Origin: Sinohyriopsis cumingii
Taxonomy: Eukaryota > Mollusca > Bivalvia > Unionida > Unionidae
Direction of reading: 5' to 3'
Length of the DNA stretch: 64,000 nt
Assembly (NCBI GenBank): GCA_028554795.2
Contig: CM068831.1
Location: 65,252,982-65,316,981, forward strand
The notes beneath the pieces were generated by a model. It saw only the letters and a program-made list of their open reading frames with translations. It made no database searches and was not told the DNA's origin. This document shows positions 1-11,560 of the stretch, piece by piece. Both the position numbers and the translations under genes were made by a program. The first letter of the stretch is position 1. Every line of letters begins with the position of its first letter.

Positions 1-235
1 TAGGCACATAAAAAGTACATTTATGATGTGTGTGCGTGTCCTCTCTTTGTTATGAAAAATATTAGTGTTGTATACCCATATAATCATCTGCAAGAAAAAT
101 AGTTTACACCAATTGACACCAGTAAGATAAGACAGCTAATGAACAAAAACAAAACAAAAAATATTTTTTAAAAAACCCAAACAATAACAATATAACAAGC
201 ATGAAATGAACAAGAATCTAGTCTAGAGAACTTAC
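1..235. other. Intron at left edge, nothing recognised
   Basis: AT-rich sequence downstream of the donor of exon 236-376, with A-rich runs around 150-180. No exon, repeat or RNA gene is recognised. Confidence 0.6.
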
Positions 236-376
236 TTGCATTTCGTCTATTCATTTCATTTTCAAACATTTGCTTTTCAAGCTGGGAATCGTAAGAGGTG
301 TCAAGGGGGACAGACTCGCCATGTGTATAGTGGGGGTTGGGGGGATACCCATTTCTAGTGTCCATGGGGGTATCAT
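236..376 (-). CDS. IgSF receptor exon: cytoplasmic tail 2
   Basis: Forty-seven codons, phase 1-1, acceptor ctgttgcag and donor GCAA|gtaagt. The peptide has DTPMDTRNGYPPNPHYTHGE, including an NPHY sequence that fits the NPxY adaptor/endocytosis motif, then DTSYDSQLEKQMFENEMNRR. There is no stop codon before the donor, so the tail continues in exons beyond the left edge of the window. Confidence 0.83.
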
Positions 377-500
377 CTGCAACAGACAAGTAACTGTAGG
401 TCAGAGGGAATCTAAAAAGGGCCATAGCTGAACATTAATTACAGATAAATGAGTAACTTTTGTCCCACCTCTATATGATAATGGAACAGAGTTACACAGT

Positions 501-572
501 ATTTCCTACATAAAGGGATGTAATATTTCCTACATAGAGGGATGTAATATTTCCTACATGAAGGAATGTAAT
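501..572. repeat. Short tandem repeat, 24-bp unit, 3 copies
   Basis: The unit atttcctacataaagggatg plus taat occurs three times in a row with one or two changes per copy. It lies in the intron 377-4615. Confidence 0.85.
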
Positions 573-992
573 AACAATGTATGTTCTAATTTAAAACAAT
601 GAAAGCTGTGAAACGTGCTTGTGTGATTAGAACTGATGAAAATTAGCAACCAAACAATATCAATCATATGATTTCATGATTTTAGCACACAAAAGCATAA
701 GAGTGATAAAGTTTAAAAAGGCAATGAAAAATAATACAGCTAAAGAATGTCTAACATAAAAATATCATGTAAGAAATTTCTTCCTTAATGATATCTTATC
801 AAATTGGTTAAAGTTAAACTCAAACATCAAAAATATTTGGCAGTCAAATGTGACATTTTCCATTATTGATTTATGATGATTACTTTGTCAACTCTAAACA
901 AGAATGATCACACTATTTGCAGAAAAACTGAATTATAATGAACTCTTTTGAAATGTGTACATAAAATTATTTTAGTATCCATTGGGGATTTT

Positions 993-1245
993 TTTTACAC
1001 AGCTTTAAATTCTTTAGTCATATCGCTATTATGTTTGCAGTGTGGCAGTTTATAGTGATGTGATGTCAGGCACATAGCAAGATGTCCCACCCAGTCACAT
1101 TATCCTGACACCAGGATGACCAGTCCTAAAACTAACCCCTAAATGCTGAGTGACAAGCAAGGCAGCTGTTAGTGCCATTTTTATAAGTCTTTGTTATGAC
1201 TTGGCTGGGGTTAGAACCCACGAACTCCCTCATCCAAGATGGACA
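993..1245 (-). mobile_element. tRNA-derived SINE, family A (truncated copy)
   Basis: Read on the minus strand this copy has the family A body: a GGTT-type box B region (ggttctaaccccagc), the segment with cctggtgtcaggataatgtg, and the end with atatgactaaagaatttaaa. The tRNA-like head is damaged (box A lost near 1245) and about 30 internal bases are missing relative to the copies at 5185-5487 and 35724-36027. Confidence 0.75.
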
Positions 1246-2462
1246 CTCAAAAATTATTTTAGTATCGTTTGGAAGGAAATATTTTTTGGGTGGAATTTTA
1301 CATCATCTTCACAGGCTTGTATTAATAAGATAAAATCAATCAAGACAAGCCAAACAAAGTGGGTCATTTACTGGCTTGTTTAATCATAACATAATAATCC
1401 TGGAGTGGGAGAAAAAGACAACTGTGATAGATGGTTTCTTCTCACACTAACATATGGCTGGATGCAAAGCTAATGCCATTCCATGTGAAATAAGCAAAAC
1501 AATTGTGTTTCAAAGTGATGGTTCCCTAATTACAACAAAACTTGCTTTTTTCATATTCTGGCATACCCAAGACTGTATTCACCCTGAATGAAACAGTCCA
1601 TTCTTTGAAATTCAAGGTTTCTTCTTCTTGGTAGTTATTTCTATGGCCATGTTTATGACCTGAGATATGGTTTTTACTACATGTATGTCTGTGAACAGAT
1701 GCTGTTTTGGTGACAATGTCATTTGATTTTATAACTCTGCCCTAAGTGAACTGTAGAAATTTCAAGTGTAATGAATGTCAGTTCGGTGTAAGACACCTAT
1801 ATGCATATACTGTAGACAACATTGAAAACAATTTGTAAACAATAAATACGCTGTTACAAATGAAAACATTGGAGAAAAAAATCCAGTACCAAACATCTAA
1901 AAAGGACTGTCGATATATGAAAAAATTATATTTGATAGAGATTTTCCACATGAAAATGCATAAAATAATTACTGGTGAAGAAACAAAAAGAAATTTCTTC
2001 TTTTGATTTTGAATGCAGGGTCTATTTTTCAAGCAAATTATTTTCAAAATAAAATATTTCCGATAACTTTCTGCAACTAATATTTACCCCCAAAAAGTTT
2101 TATGCACGTTATGGATGAAATAATAACTGATTGTAGTAAGGGTGTGCTCTGATGAAAATAATGGAAAGATGCTATATGATGATGAATTTATACAGTTCAT
2201 CAGTAGCAAGGTACATGGCCGTTTCGGAAAAAAATAGCGGGATCCTTTGTACAGGTTTAATAGCATACTTAAAGCTGTCAATGGGTACCCACATGCTGAT
2301 AATTACCCAGGTAATAAGATGAGCCAGGTACTTGTTTACCGTATACAAGTTTTCTGCCAATGCTTGTTAAGGCAGCACTCAAATCAAATTTTTTTAATTT
2401 GACAAACCTTTTGACTGAGCCTTGCATTTGTGTACTTTTTTAGTGCCAAGCAGAGGTATGGC

Positions 2463-2700
2463 TCTTCTAGTTGTTGTTGTTGTTGTAGGGTTTAATGCCA
2501 TTTTTCAGCACACGATAGGCTATACATGGCGGCCAGTACTAATGGTGGAGGAAGAACCCGGGAGAACCACTGACCCACGAGAAACTACTGGCAAGCTTTC
2601 TCACATACCCACATTAGCCGAATCCAACTCGAACACACGCAGACAGATGTGAGATGGCAGTGATCCATAACGGAGAGCGCTTTAGACCACTCGGGGCCCC
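2463..2700 (-). mobile_element. tRNA-derived SINE, family B (near full length)
   Basis: The minus strand reads from a tRNA-like head (gagtggtctaaagcgctctc as box A region, a damaged box B at gttcgagttgg) through a body with tgtgggtatgtgagaaagc, ccgggttcttcctccaccat and atgtatagcctatcgtgtgc, to a tail of tacaacaacaacaac. Other copies in the window: 13074-13255, 15905-16155, 29412-29662, 51858-52105 and several fragments. Confidence 0.8.
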
Positions 2701-3454
2701 CGGCTCTTCTAGTAAATAACTGACCATAATCCCATAGCTTGTTTTCCCATGTGACAACCCTTTGATTGTGCCACAAGTGCGTTTCGGTGGCAAGTAACAG
2801 AGGGTGTCTATTTGATATTGCTGCACAACTGGTATGTGTTTAGTTTCAACAACTACGGTCAAAGTGTTACTTACAACACTCAAGCTCAGTCTCTAAATAA
2901 GCATCCGCATATGACAGTGTGATGAAGAAAAGAGGGTCAGACAATATTTACAAGGACTATAAATACCACTATGATTTATCAGACAACATTGGAGGATTTC
3001 AGAATTTTATCAGGCAAAAAGAAAAAAATATATATCTCCTACTACAATGGCTTTAAAATTAGGTTTTAAATTATTTTTTTAAAAACATAATTATTAAAAT
3101 TTTTGCTATATACAATGTAGTAAGCGCTTTAAATATTGCGCAAAACTTAGATGCACAAATCAATTTCAGGAATTTTTTTCATGAGGGGAAAATAGTGCTA
3201 TGGTGAGCAATGAAAAACATGGATGGTCGGCCAAGCAGAAAAATATTGGTTTTTGGCCTCAGACAATGATGATGAATTCTTGGACTTTGTAGCAGATGAC
3301 ATTAGATAGTGATATATATTGGATACATTTAATTTAAAAAAAATATGCAGACTTAACTTCAGGTCTGTACACATCTAATACAATTTCTTTTGAGTGGGTA
3401 CCCAGGCAGAAGTTTTCAGTAATTTGAAATGCTCTTTTTATACCCGATGTATTG

Positions 3455-3645
3455 TATTGTTGCTTACAGGCATAGTCCAATTTGAAACAACACAGACCCT
3501 GTTCTGCTAGTGCATTATGCACTTGCACATCAGGGTATATTTCTACTGATTATTCCTAATGAACTGCAAATACCCAAATCAGCTGGTACATTATGTGATA
3601 GTAGAGCTGAGCCTGCACAGATTGCATTTGGATTAAACTCAGGTG

Positions 3646-3647
<2 letters not shown>
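3455..3647. mobile_element. Palindromic MITE-like element, copy 1
   Basis: An imperfect inverted-repeat element of about 190 bp: one arm has catagtccaatttgaaacaa and cacagaccctgttctgctag, the other arm has the reverse complement form ending gcatttggattaaactc. The centre carries attattcctaatgaactgc, shared with the copies at 24158, 31360 and 46376. The right end abuts a long TA run. Confidence 0.65.

Positions 3648-3725
<78 letters not shown>
3648..3725. repeat. (TA)n microsatellite
   Basis: About 39 uninterrupted TA units directly after the palindromic element at 3455-3647. Length is likely variable between individuals. Confidence 0.95.
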
Positions 3726-3727
<2 letters not shown>

Positions 3728-3972
3728 GCAGTGAAAAGGCAGGAAAGCTGATTATTTTTCATATTTCTACCAAGGAACATTATAGGTTTGTCATCACAGT
3801 TATATGTATAATATATTTCTTTACAACAATAAAAATGAGTGGTCTTTTTTTTTTCATACAGGTTGTGCTGTTCAATGGCAGGTATTATTGTTTCACATAA
3901 AGGCTTTATGACTAAATGCAAGTAGGTTTCTACACATGCAACCATAAGTATCTGTCATAAACCAGTTAGTTA

Positions 3973-3974
<2 letters not shown>

Positions 3975-4017
<43 letters not shown>
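3975..4017. repeat. (TA)n microsatellite
   Basis: A second TA run with one internal G, 250 bases after the first. The rest of 3726-4615 shows nothing recognised. Confidence 0.9.
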
Positions 4018-4615
4018 CTCCAGTTCAGTTACTCTCATTATTACACCCACCACAAAATATTAGAACTGATGAAAGATTTGTAACATCAGTCACATGGAAC
4101 AAGACAATTAACAATAAAATAGAACTTGACGAACTTTTAGCACACTCTGACACACTTATAGGACATATTTTTATCTGAGAATGTACTTGATATGGCATTC
4201 ATACTTGGCACTCAGAGGGGTTAATGCCAACTGTGATGAATACATTTATTGTAATTTATTGCATTTGAAAATTCCAAGTTAAATAATTGTTATAATAGTT
4301 TAAAAATACAGACCTAATTATTTTTTCATTTTCAAAATCTAAATAATGAACAAGCTTGATAGTTAGCACAGGCAAATTAGAAATGCACAACTGGCACTTT
4401 CACCCTTAGTTAAACTTTAATATTTTCAAAGGTTTGGAATCTAGTTCATCAGTAAGTTTTTTCCAATAAGCAATGACCAAGTTAACTTGCAGGAAGCAAA
4501 AAGTATGCAGAATAATTATGGATATGTAAGCAGACAAGAACAAAAGTTGGCACGGCAGGAATGTTCAGGTTTGGGGAAGGGAAAGTAGCTTTTTGTATTG
4601 AATCAAAATACTCAC

Positions 4616-4803
4616 ACATATGGTTTGTTGTGTAATTTGTATATGACCAGTTACTTCCATCATAATGGTTAGTTCTTGTTACTGTTCCTCTTTTACTACC
4701 ACTATCTACCATATCTATGTCAGTCATACCTTGATTTTCATACCCTTGACGTGGTTTATCAGTAGGTACTGTACCGTTAACAGGCTGTGTCTGTGTTCTG
4801 TGC
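4616..4803 (-). CDS. IgSF receptor exon: cytoplasmic tail 1
   Basis: 188 bases, phase 2 to 1, acceptor tttacag and donor ATGT|gtgagt. The peptide is hydrophilic and rich in Thr, Asn, Gly and Tyr, with HRTQTQPVNG, then RQGYENQGMTDIDMVDSG and later NHYDGSNWSYTNYTTNHM. YENQ fits the pY-x-N-x pattern bound by GRB2-type SH2 domains (motif knowledge; binding not shown). No catalytic domain is visible. Confidence 0.83.
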
Positions 4804-5184
4804 CTGTAAAGGATAAGTAATAATTAAAACCCATGCTTTCACAATCGAACTAAAATGTGTTACATGTTAACTTCCAAGATTTCTAAATTAAAAAATAATG
4901 AACACAACAAAACTTTCTGATAACAAATTAAAGATTCCAATTTTATCTGCTTGTAGATGTGTATTGTTGGAAAGTAAATCTTTTCCCTCATTATCCCTCC
5001 TAATGGCACATGTGCCATTTTCACATTAGATTTTTTGTTTACTTGTTCAAAGGTCTAGTAGTGCCCTACCAGTTCTCAATAATGTTATCAAAATGCATAA
5101 ATCTGGAAAGCTGTAATATTTTAGTGCATTCTCAAACAATACTCATTTTCATAGTAAGTTTAAAGACTCTGTGTATGTGAGTGA

Positions 5185-5487
5185 TTGGATTTTTAATGTA
5201 GCTTTAACAAATTTCAGTCATATTGCTACAATTTTGCAGTGTGGCAGTGTATAGTGATGCCTAGCACTGGGGCATCATGATACAGACATGTAGCATGATG
5301 TCCCACCAAGTCACAAAATCCTGACACCAGGCTGACCAGTCCTAACATTAACCTCTTAATGCTGAGTGCTTAGCGAGGCAGCCATGAAGTACCATTCTGA
5401 TAAATCTTTGGTATGACTCAGCCAGAGTTCGAACCCATGACCTCCCACATCTGAGGCAGACACTGTAACCACTAGGCCACCAGAGCG
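5185..5487 (-). mobile_element. tRNA-derived SINE, family A (near full length)
   Basis: The minus strand begins with a tRNA-like head, tggtggcctagtggttacag (box A) and gggttcgaac (box B), then the body with ctgagtcataccaaagattt, gactggtcagcctggtgtca, ggacatcatgctacatgtct and a tail ending gttaaagctacattaaaaa. It is closely related to 35724-36027 and 61796-62080. It sits in the intron 4804-6179. Confidence 0.85.
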
Positions 5488-5794
5488 TTGCAGTTTAAAG
5501 AGCATGTCAAATGTATCTACCTATTTCATGGATGACCTCAACTTTGTCCTACTTTACAGATTCAGTGGTAATTTTTACAGCCACTGATGCAAGTAGCAGT
5601 GTCCTTTCTTAAAATAATTATCCCAACCAAGATATTTAGTATAAAGATGGAAAATGCACTCACTCAAATAAAAGAAATCACTCAAATAAATATAATAATG
5701 CACCATAAAAGGTGAATGGCAAGAAATGGTTCCAATTAGGCTATTTTTATTATAGAAAGGACCTACCATATATTTGCATTTAAGTAGAGTCTAA

Positions 5795-5945
5795 CTAAAC
5801 ACATACCCTGATCTACCTTCACATAATGCACTGGAAGATCAGGATCTGTGTTTTACCAATTAACTCCTAACAGACTGGGTCTCTATAGTTTGCAGTTGGA
5901 CTCAACTTATAAACAAGTATATATGATACACAGCAAGTTAATTTA
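5795..5945. mobile_element. Palindromic MITE-like element, copy 2 (one arm truncated)
   Basis: Contains the internal motif gatctaccttcacataatgc and the terminal arm gtttgcagttggactcaact then ataaacaagtatata. The left arm is mostly lost. The rest of intron 4804-6179 shows nothing else recognisable besides the SINE. Confidence 0.6.
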
Positions 5946-6179
5946 AGTGAGTATACATGGTAATTAACTGTTCAGAAGTCACTTCCGTTGAAAAGGCATC
6001 TAATTTGACATAATGACATACATTTGATTCCAACTGAACACTTTATGATATTGCGGCTGTGAACTTAAATTGCTTTCATGTACTGTACATTAAATTTAGT
6101 TATTGTCCTGGTTGTTAACAGTAAGCCATGAAATAGTCTTGGAGTTTAAAAAGTTAAACAAGGAAAAAGTTATACTTAC

Positions 6180-6207
6180 GCTGCTGTTTCATTTTCAGAA
6201 CTTTTCT
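6180..6207 (-). CDS. IgSF receptor 28-nt microexon (cytoplasmic)
   Basis: This 28-base exon has a clean acceptor (tattttag) and donor (GCAGC|gtaagt). It enters in phase 1 and leaves in phase 2, giving KSSENETAA after the KRRQRL stop-transfer motif. The next exon, 4616-4803, enters in phase 2 and leaves in phase 1, so the pair (216 bases) could be skipped without a frameshift, while the microexon alone could not. Confidence 0.75.
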
Positions 6208-6639
6208 CTAAAATAAAATAAAAAAATCACCAAGTTAGTAGAAGGAAATGAAAATTTACAATTAATCATGTCTTAAAAAATTGCCACAAATGCTTGGTGG
6301 TTAAGCATAGACTTTCAGAAGTAAACTTTGTTAAAACACTGTAATATAATCCCATAATGATCTCACCTCCTGACTAACAAATGGAAGATTAAATATATTC
6401 AAGTCCTTGTAATATGAACACATAATGTGTTTTACAAATACAAAGAGTGTGAATCAGACAAATCATATTGCTTTAAAATGATTCAACACTTACTAACGAG
6501 TTTAAAGGTAAATTTTCTACTGGTTCAAATGCTCAGCTAATAAAAAAAATTTCACATTTAAAATTCTTCTTCCTCTGTTGGACTGACATTTTGTTTCATA
6601 ACAAAAATTAAGAGGCCCAAGAATGACTGAGGTTATCCT

Positions 6640-7190
6640 TTATACCGGAACATTTTCTTTCAAAGTCTGTCAAATTCTGTTTAGGCTCTTGATCAAGTTG
6701 TCTAAGTATATTTCTGTTTTGATATAACATCAGTCATATTTTATGGCAGATATGTATAAATCTGAAGGTCTTTAAAACCTAGGACACTTTCTGTCAAATG
6801 TTGTCAAATTTGCCTGAAACAAAGTTTTCAAAGGCTTGTCTTTTCTTTGTAACAGCAGCCGTATTTGTTTGTGGATTAACATCAACTGTGGCTTTGGATT
6901 GGCGAATTGGCAACACCTGCAAAACTAGAAAAATTATAAGCCCTTTGTGCCAGGAGGCTTTCTGCCAAATTTTGTAAAAATCAGTTTTTTGTTAATTTAT
7001 TTTTATTTTTGAGAAGTCATTTTAAAGTATTTTTTGTTTGCTTTATAAATGATGACCAAATCTGGTAGCAGATCTGCGCAAACCTTAATGACCTCCATGC
7101 CATTATTCTTTCTTTCAAATTTGGTCAAATTCTGTTGGTGGTCATATTTGTAGATGAGCATTAGTTGTACAAATCTGAAAATCCATGCCA
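6640..7190. repeat. Degenerate repeat family with ~150-bp units
   Basis: Three to four diverged units, each with a ctttctgtcaaattttgtca-like segment, a gagaagttgttt-like segment and an atggcagat...tataaatctgaa segment. The same family recurs at 22790-23760, 26380-26976 and 46570-46830. Class unknown; it may be the remains of an old transposon. The stretch 7191-7436 shows nothing recognisable. Confidence 0.55.
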
Positions 7191-7436
7191 AATTTATGAA
7201 ATTGGATCACTGGTTTTGAGGAAGAAGTTGAAAACAGCAAATACTGACTGGAACACTATGTATGAAGAGCCATTCAGTAAGATAAGGTCAGCTAACAATA
7301 AGGCTCTCTCTGACCACTTAATAGTCAATGGTGGTTTTCAGCGCTCATTGGCAGGCAAGAATTTCATTCACAGCAATGGAGCCCCATTTGGATATTTTAA
7401 TATGTGGAAAATATTTCAAGTCCACACAACAATGAT

Positions 7437-8030
7437 TTAACACATTAACCCCTGGAGCTTTTGACATTTTGCCTGAAAATAGAGTAGGAAACACATTTTG
7501 AAAGCTATTTCTGAATAGACTCGAAAACACCGAATCCCCGGTCAAATTTCAATAACATACTGCCTAGTTGTTAGAAACATGGCTTTTCATTGGCTATTTG
7601 ACTCGCGCATGAGCAGAAGGGTAAAAGTTGTTTTTTTGTGTGTTTTTTTTGCTAAACGGAACTATTATTTTTGTATGGAGACCACTCTTTATTCCAAATG
7701 CCCATCTTATCCTAGTTTTTGCAAAGGCTCATCTGTCTGTTTGCAGTTCATACTGGTTTGCCTTAGATATGAAACCAAAAAGTCTAAGATCGGATTCCGA
7801 CAACACGGGCAAATTTTGGGTTAAAAAAAGTCGGGTCCAAAAAAATGAGTTTTTAATCTGTATTTTGAAGATATTCCAGATTATTTGGTATCATCGTAGA
7901 GCTACATCTGTCTATTTTTCTATAATACCACTGATTTTAGTGCATCATGCATGACCATGACTCTACAGAGCTCGGCAGTAGGCTACTACCTACTGTCCCG
8001 TTAAGTTGTCGCTAGGGGTTAATGTGTTAA
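7437..8030. mobile_element. TTAA-flanked MITE, copy 1 (586 bp plus TTAA duplications)
   Basis: The element 7441-8026 starts cacattaacccctggagc and ends gctaggggttaatgtg, so its ends are inverted repeats of at least 14 bases. It is bordered by TTAA on both sides (7437-7440, 8027-8030), the target duplication of piggyBac-type transposases. No transposase is encoded; short open frames inside are not conserved as proteins. A 595-bp sister is at 26981-27575 and a diverged inverted relative at about 27870-28235. Confidence 0.85.
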
Positions 8031-8090
8031 CAACAGAAACAACATCTTGGATAATCAGCATCATGATATTCAATCTTTCACTCTACTTAC

Positions 8091-8216
8091 TTAATCTCTG
8101 TCTGCGTTTGCAGATGATGACCACTAGTACAATCAAAAGGATGACAAGTACGGCAGCACAAACACAGCCAATAATGATCACTTGGGTCTCTGACAAGTCT
8201 GGAGTACTTGGCTCTC
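8091..8216 (-). CDS. IgSF receptor exon: transmembrane segment
   Basis: Forty-two codons, phase 1-1, acceptor tttgcag and donor TTAA|gtaagtag. After an acidic/Ser-Thr stalk (EPSTPDLSETQ) comes an uninterrupted hydrophobic stretch of about 23 residues (VIIIGCVCAAVLVILL then IVLVVII), followed by the stop-transfer cluster CKRRQRL. This orients the tail to the cytoplasm. The exon is separated from 45163-45429 by an intron of about 37 kb, and the phases still match (A + GA). Confidence 0.88.
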
Positions 8217-8520
8217 CTGCAAAATACAGGTAAATAGGTTCAAACTGTGATTCAATAAAAATTTATATCGAAAATGACATGAAACAGATGAAACTGTGAA
8301 ATGATTTTTAAATGTACATGAACTTACAACACATCTCCAATTCTGTGACACAAGTCAGTATTTAAACCAATATAAAATAAACACTGGAAGTGAGGTTACA
8401 GTTGATCACTTTTTATCAAATTTATCTTTCAAAGATGCACCATTAATGCGAATGGTGGCAACAGGTTAAGATGTCTGATTTAGAGACTGAAACATAATTT
8501 CAAAGTCAACTGTATAGGTG

Positions 8521-8558
8521 TTGTGTGTTGTGTGTGTGTGTGTGTGTGTGTATGTGTG

Positions 8559-8589
<31 letters not shown>
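8521..8589. repeat. (TG)n-(AG)n compound microsatellite
   Basis: A TG run with one TA interruption, followed directly by about 13 AG units. Confidence 0.95.
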
Positions 8590-8917
8590 TCATATTTGGC
8601 AAAAGAGAACTTGGATATTTTAGGATCCAGACTTGGTATAGCTCATAAACCTGGTGTATTTTAAAATGGAGCTATGATGATAAGCTGCCAATATAGTCTG
8701 AAATGATTTATAGCCAAATACATGTTCCCCTAATGAGCCTCTTAATGTTTTACAGCCATGCCAACAAGCTATGAAAAGCCTAATCATGTGGAGAACACAT
8801 TTCATGCCTTAAGCCAGGAACATACTATCTGCAGATAAAAGGTTGCTATGACAACCTACCATGTTGTTTAATTAAAAGAAAATGTTAATTACATTCTGGG
8901 ATGGTAGCCCACCAAGT

Positions 8918-9085
8918 ACCATACTTGCTTATAAGCCATGTCCAACTGCAAATTGCACAGACCCAGTTCTGCCATCGCATAATGTACTGGCATATTTGAG
9001 TCTGCAGTTTTTGGGGAGTAATCAGTAGAACAAACACATGCCCTGCCAGTGCATTATGTGATGGCAGCTCAGGTAGTTATTCAGA
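8918..9085. mobile_element. Palindromic MITE-like element, copy 3
   Basis: Left arm gcttataagccatgtccaac and tgcaaattgcacagacccag; internal gccatcgcataatgtactgg; centre gtaatcagtagaacaaacac; then the inverted form ccagtgcattatgtgatggc. The right terminal arm is truncated. Confidence 0.65.
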
Positions 9086-9716
9086 AACTTGGTAATGAAT
9101 GGTTTTGTGACACTGAACAACATCAGTAACTGAATTTTATCAAAATTTGTGATTTCATGTGTAACCTCAGTGATCTCATGTGTTTGACCTAAATTATGTC
9201 ATAATGCTACAACAATGGACAGCACAAGATTTGGGAACTGAAGGCAGTGATGAATTAAGCTCAATGATTTTAAAACTCAAAATTTTCACATATCTTTTAC
9301 CATGTTGTCAGATAAGAATGTACCTTTGATCCTTTGTTTTGTAGTATGTACCTCATGTATATGTGACTTATGAAGGGAGTTACCTTCCCAGTGTTTGTTT
9401 TTTTAATTCTTCACAATTACATTTCAAAAAGTATTGATACCAAATGCCAGCATTGTGCTCATGTGCCAATAAACCCTAAATCTGGACTTTTACTATTAAC
9501 CTAGATGTCACAGTACTTACAGTAGTGGACAACAGAAAAAGTCAAAACTGTGCAAAGAAGTGATTAATTTTGCTCACTACAGTCATTCCAAAATGGAGAA
9601 AATGTTCACATCAAGGCAAATCAAAATGAATCATGCATTTTGTATTTCATTTTGTTGCAATTAAAGCTTACATTTACGTGGAAGGGTGAAATTCTTTGTA
9701 TTTATAGTTTTCATAG

Positions 9717-9945
9717 GAGCCGCAGTAGCTCATTGCCAGACTCAAGATTAATGGAGTGCGGGTTCATAACTTACCATTAGACCAACCTGAGTACATGGCT
9801 ACTGTGTTGTGTCCATGGGCAAGCACTTTACTTCAGTTGCCTTGGCAAAAATCTAAATAATCTACTTGTGCTGCTGTGCCATAAAGCACCAAACCAATTA
9901 ACTTTTAACTGGCACCATACAGCCAGCTTTTTTGTGTTAGGACCT
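9717..9945 (+). mobile_element. SINE-like repeat, family C (tRNA-like head)
   Basis: Starts ggagccgcagtagctcattg with a tRNA-like promoter region (box B-like gcgggttcataact), followed by tgtccatgggcaagcacttt. A relative in the other orientation is at 24878-25055, sharing the gggcaag...tttact segment. Confidence 0.55.
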
Positions 9946-11454
9946 AATTCAAGCATACTTATATATATAAGCATTCAAAAAAGAATGTTTTTCATTATTT
10001 CAATTTGTTGAGGAACTGAATATTTAATATTCTTTTATGTAGATATTCAAAATAATTTTTGTCCAGCTTTTATAGTTAGAGATTCTGACCAATGACCTTT
10101 TGACCCAACAATCAACAATCTTCTTCAGTATTACAAGTGCATGTCATGTATAAAGTTTGGCCTTACAGTCAGTGACCTTGACCTCTGGACTCCAAAGTCA
10201 AATTTGTTCTTTCTTTCCCTATGTACAAGCCATCCACAAAGTCTGGTAACTGCAGATGGATCAGAAATTACTGAACATTTCTGAAACCATCATCGTTACT
10301 TCAGTATGTGACAATGACCTTTAAGTTTTTTACCCCAAACTTGATATGGTTCTTCCTTAAGCTATGTGCAAGCCAGCCTGAAATTCCACAACAGTATATG
10401 GTGGAAAACTCTTATCTATTGTATGGAAACTAAATTTCTAATGCATGTGGATAGATGGATAGTGCAGATGATAAGAATTATTATTATTATTATTGTTGTT
10501 TGTTGTTGATAATGATTATAATGGTGGCAGTTGTGATGTTGCATGTCTACATTGCCAAAAGCTCTTGCTATAAAATGTATTCAATGGGAGAAAGCCTCTT
10601 CTGTTTTTACAAAGATCAAAACTTACTTCACAAGAATAAGTTACATTAAAATTATTGTATTTCTTCTTAAAGAAATAAAGCACTCAGAGTTTGACCTTTC
10701 TTCATTAGAGAAAAAAGAAGCAGATGTATATATAAAAATCCATGGTTACATCAAGATACTTAAACATTGCTGATTACAAAGGCGATCAAAGTTGCAAAAA
10801 TGTTATGATCAATATGATGTCATAATGCATTTATGTGCAATTCAAATCAGCACACTACAAATGAAAGGGAAGTTAAGCATTACACTACTGGGATTAGCAT
10901 AATCTGTGTGACAAGAACTGACTTATCCTTTAAGTGTCATTTAACTCCACGGTAACATGGTAATGAAGGCCACTGGTATTATTGGTGCTCATTCAGCAAG
11001 ACATTAAAATTTCATCTTATTTTTAAACATAATGATGCAGAAATATTGTGGTTTATGTACAAAACAGACTCCACAGTGTCCTGTAATCCCTATGGGAAAT
11101 GACAATTTCTTCTTATCTCAGGGATATACTATTAATTAGTTCCTCAGCAGGTCACTGAACCATTCTCCTTGCATAACATGTGTCTTCTTCTACTGAATGA
11201 AGTATGCTAACAGTAATGAACAGTTACCATGACAACTGATGGAATACTGCAGCAGTATATCAGTTAAAACTTGTCAAAAAATTTGAATACTACAAAACAT
11301 GCTGATGTTCAGTGATTTTTTTCTTGCTCATGTGTTATAGCCGTATGCAAACCACTTCCTGTTAAAACCATATGCAAACTACTTCCTATTATAAACATTT
11401 GCAAACCACTTTCTAAACAGAGGACTGGTCATGAATACATGTTTTAGCACCCAT
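9946..11454. other. Intronic sequence, nothing recognised
   Basis: AT-rich. Holds a short (ATT)n run at about 10478-10493 and a pair of similar stretches (caaaccacttcctgttaaaa at 11348, caaactacttcctattataa at 11375). No exon or mobile element recognised. Confidence 0.5.
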
Positions 11455-11560
11455 TGTATATGCTCATTTAAACTGAGTACATATGCAAACTGCATAGACC
11501 CTGATCAAGGTCCATGTTGTTTTGTACTTGGACTGACTTGTAACAAGGCATAGATGGTAG
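11455..11560. mobile_element. Palindromic MITE-like element, copy 4 (short, internally deleted)
   Basis: One arm atgcaaactgcatagaccct gatc joined almost directly to the inverted arm (ggtccatgttgttttgtact, tggactgacttgtaac). Most of the internal part is missing. Confidence 0.5.

Noticed and set aside
3510..3945. Open frames with long Tyr-Ile runs (also 44727-44939)
   Set aside because: Translations of (TA)n microsatellites.
7579..7954. Similar open frames in two MITE copies (7579-7954 and 27147-27433)
   Set aside because: The similarity is that of the DNA element; frames shift between copies, and the third copy keeps a different frame on the other strand.
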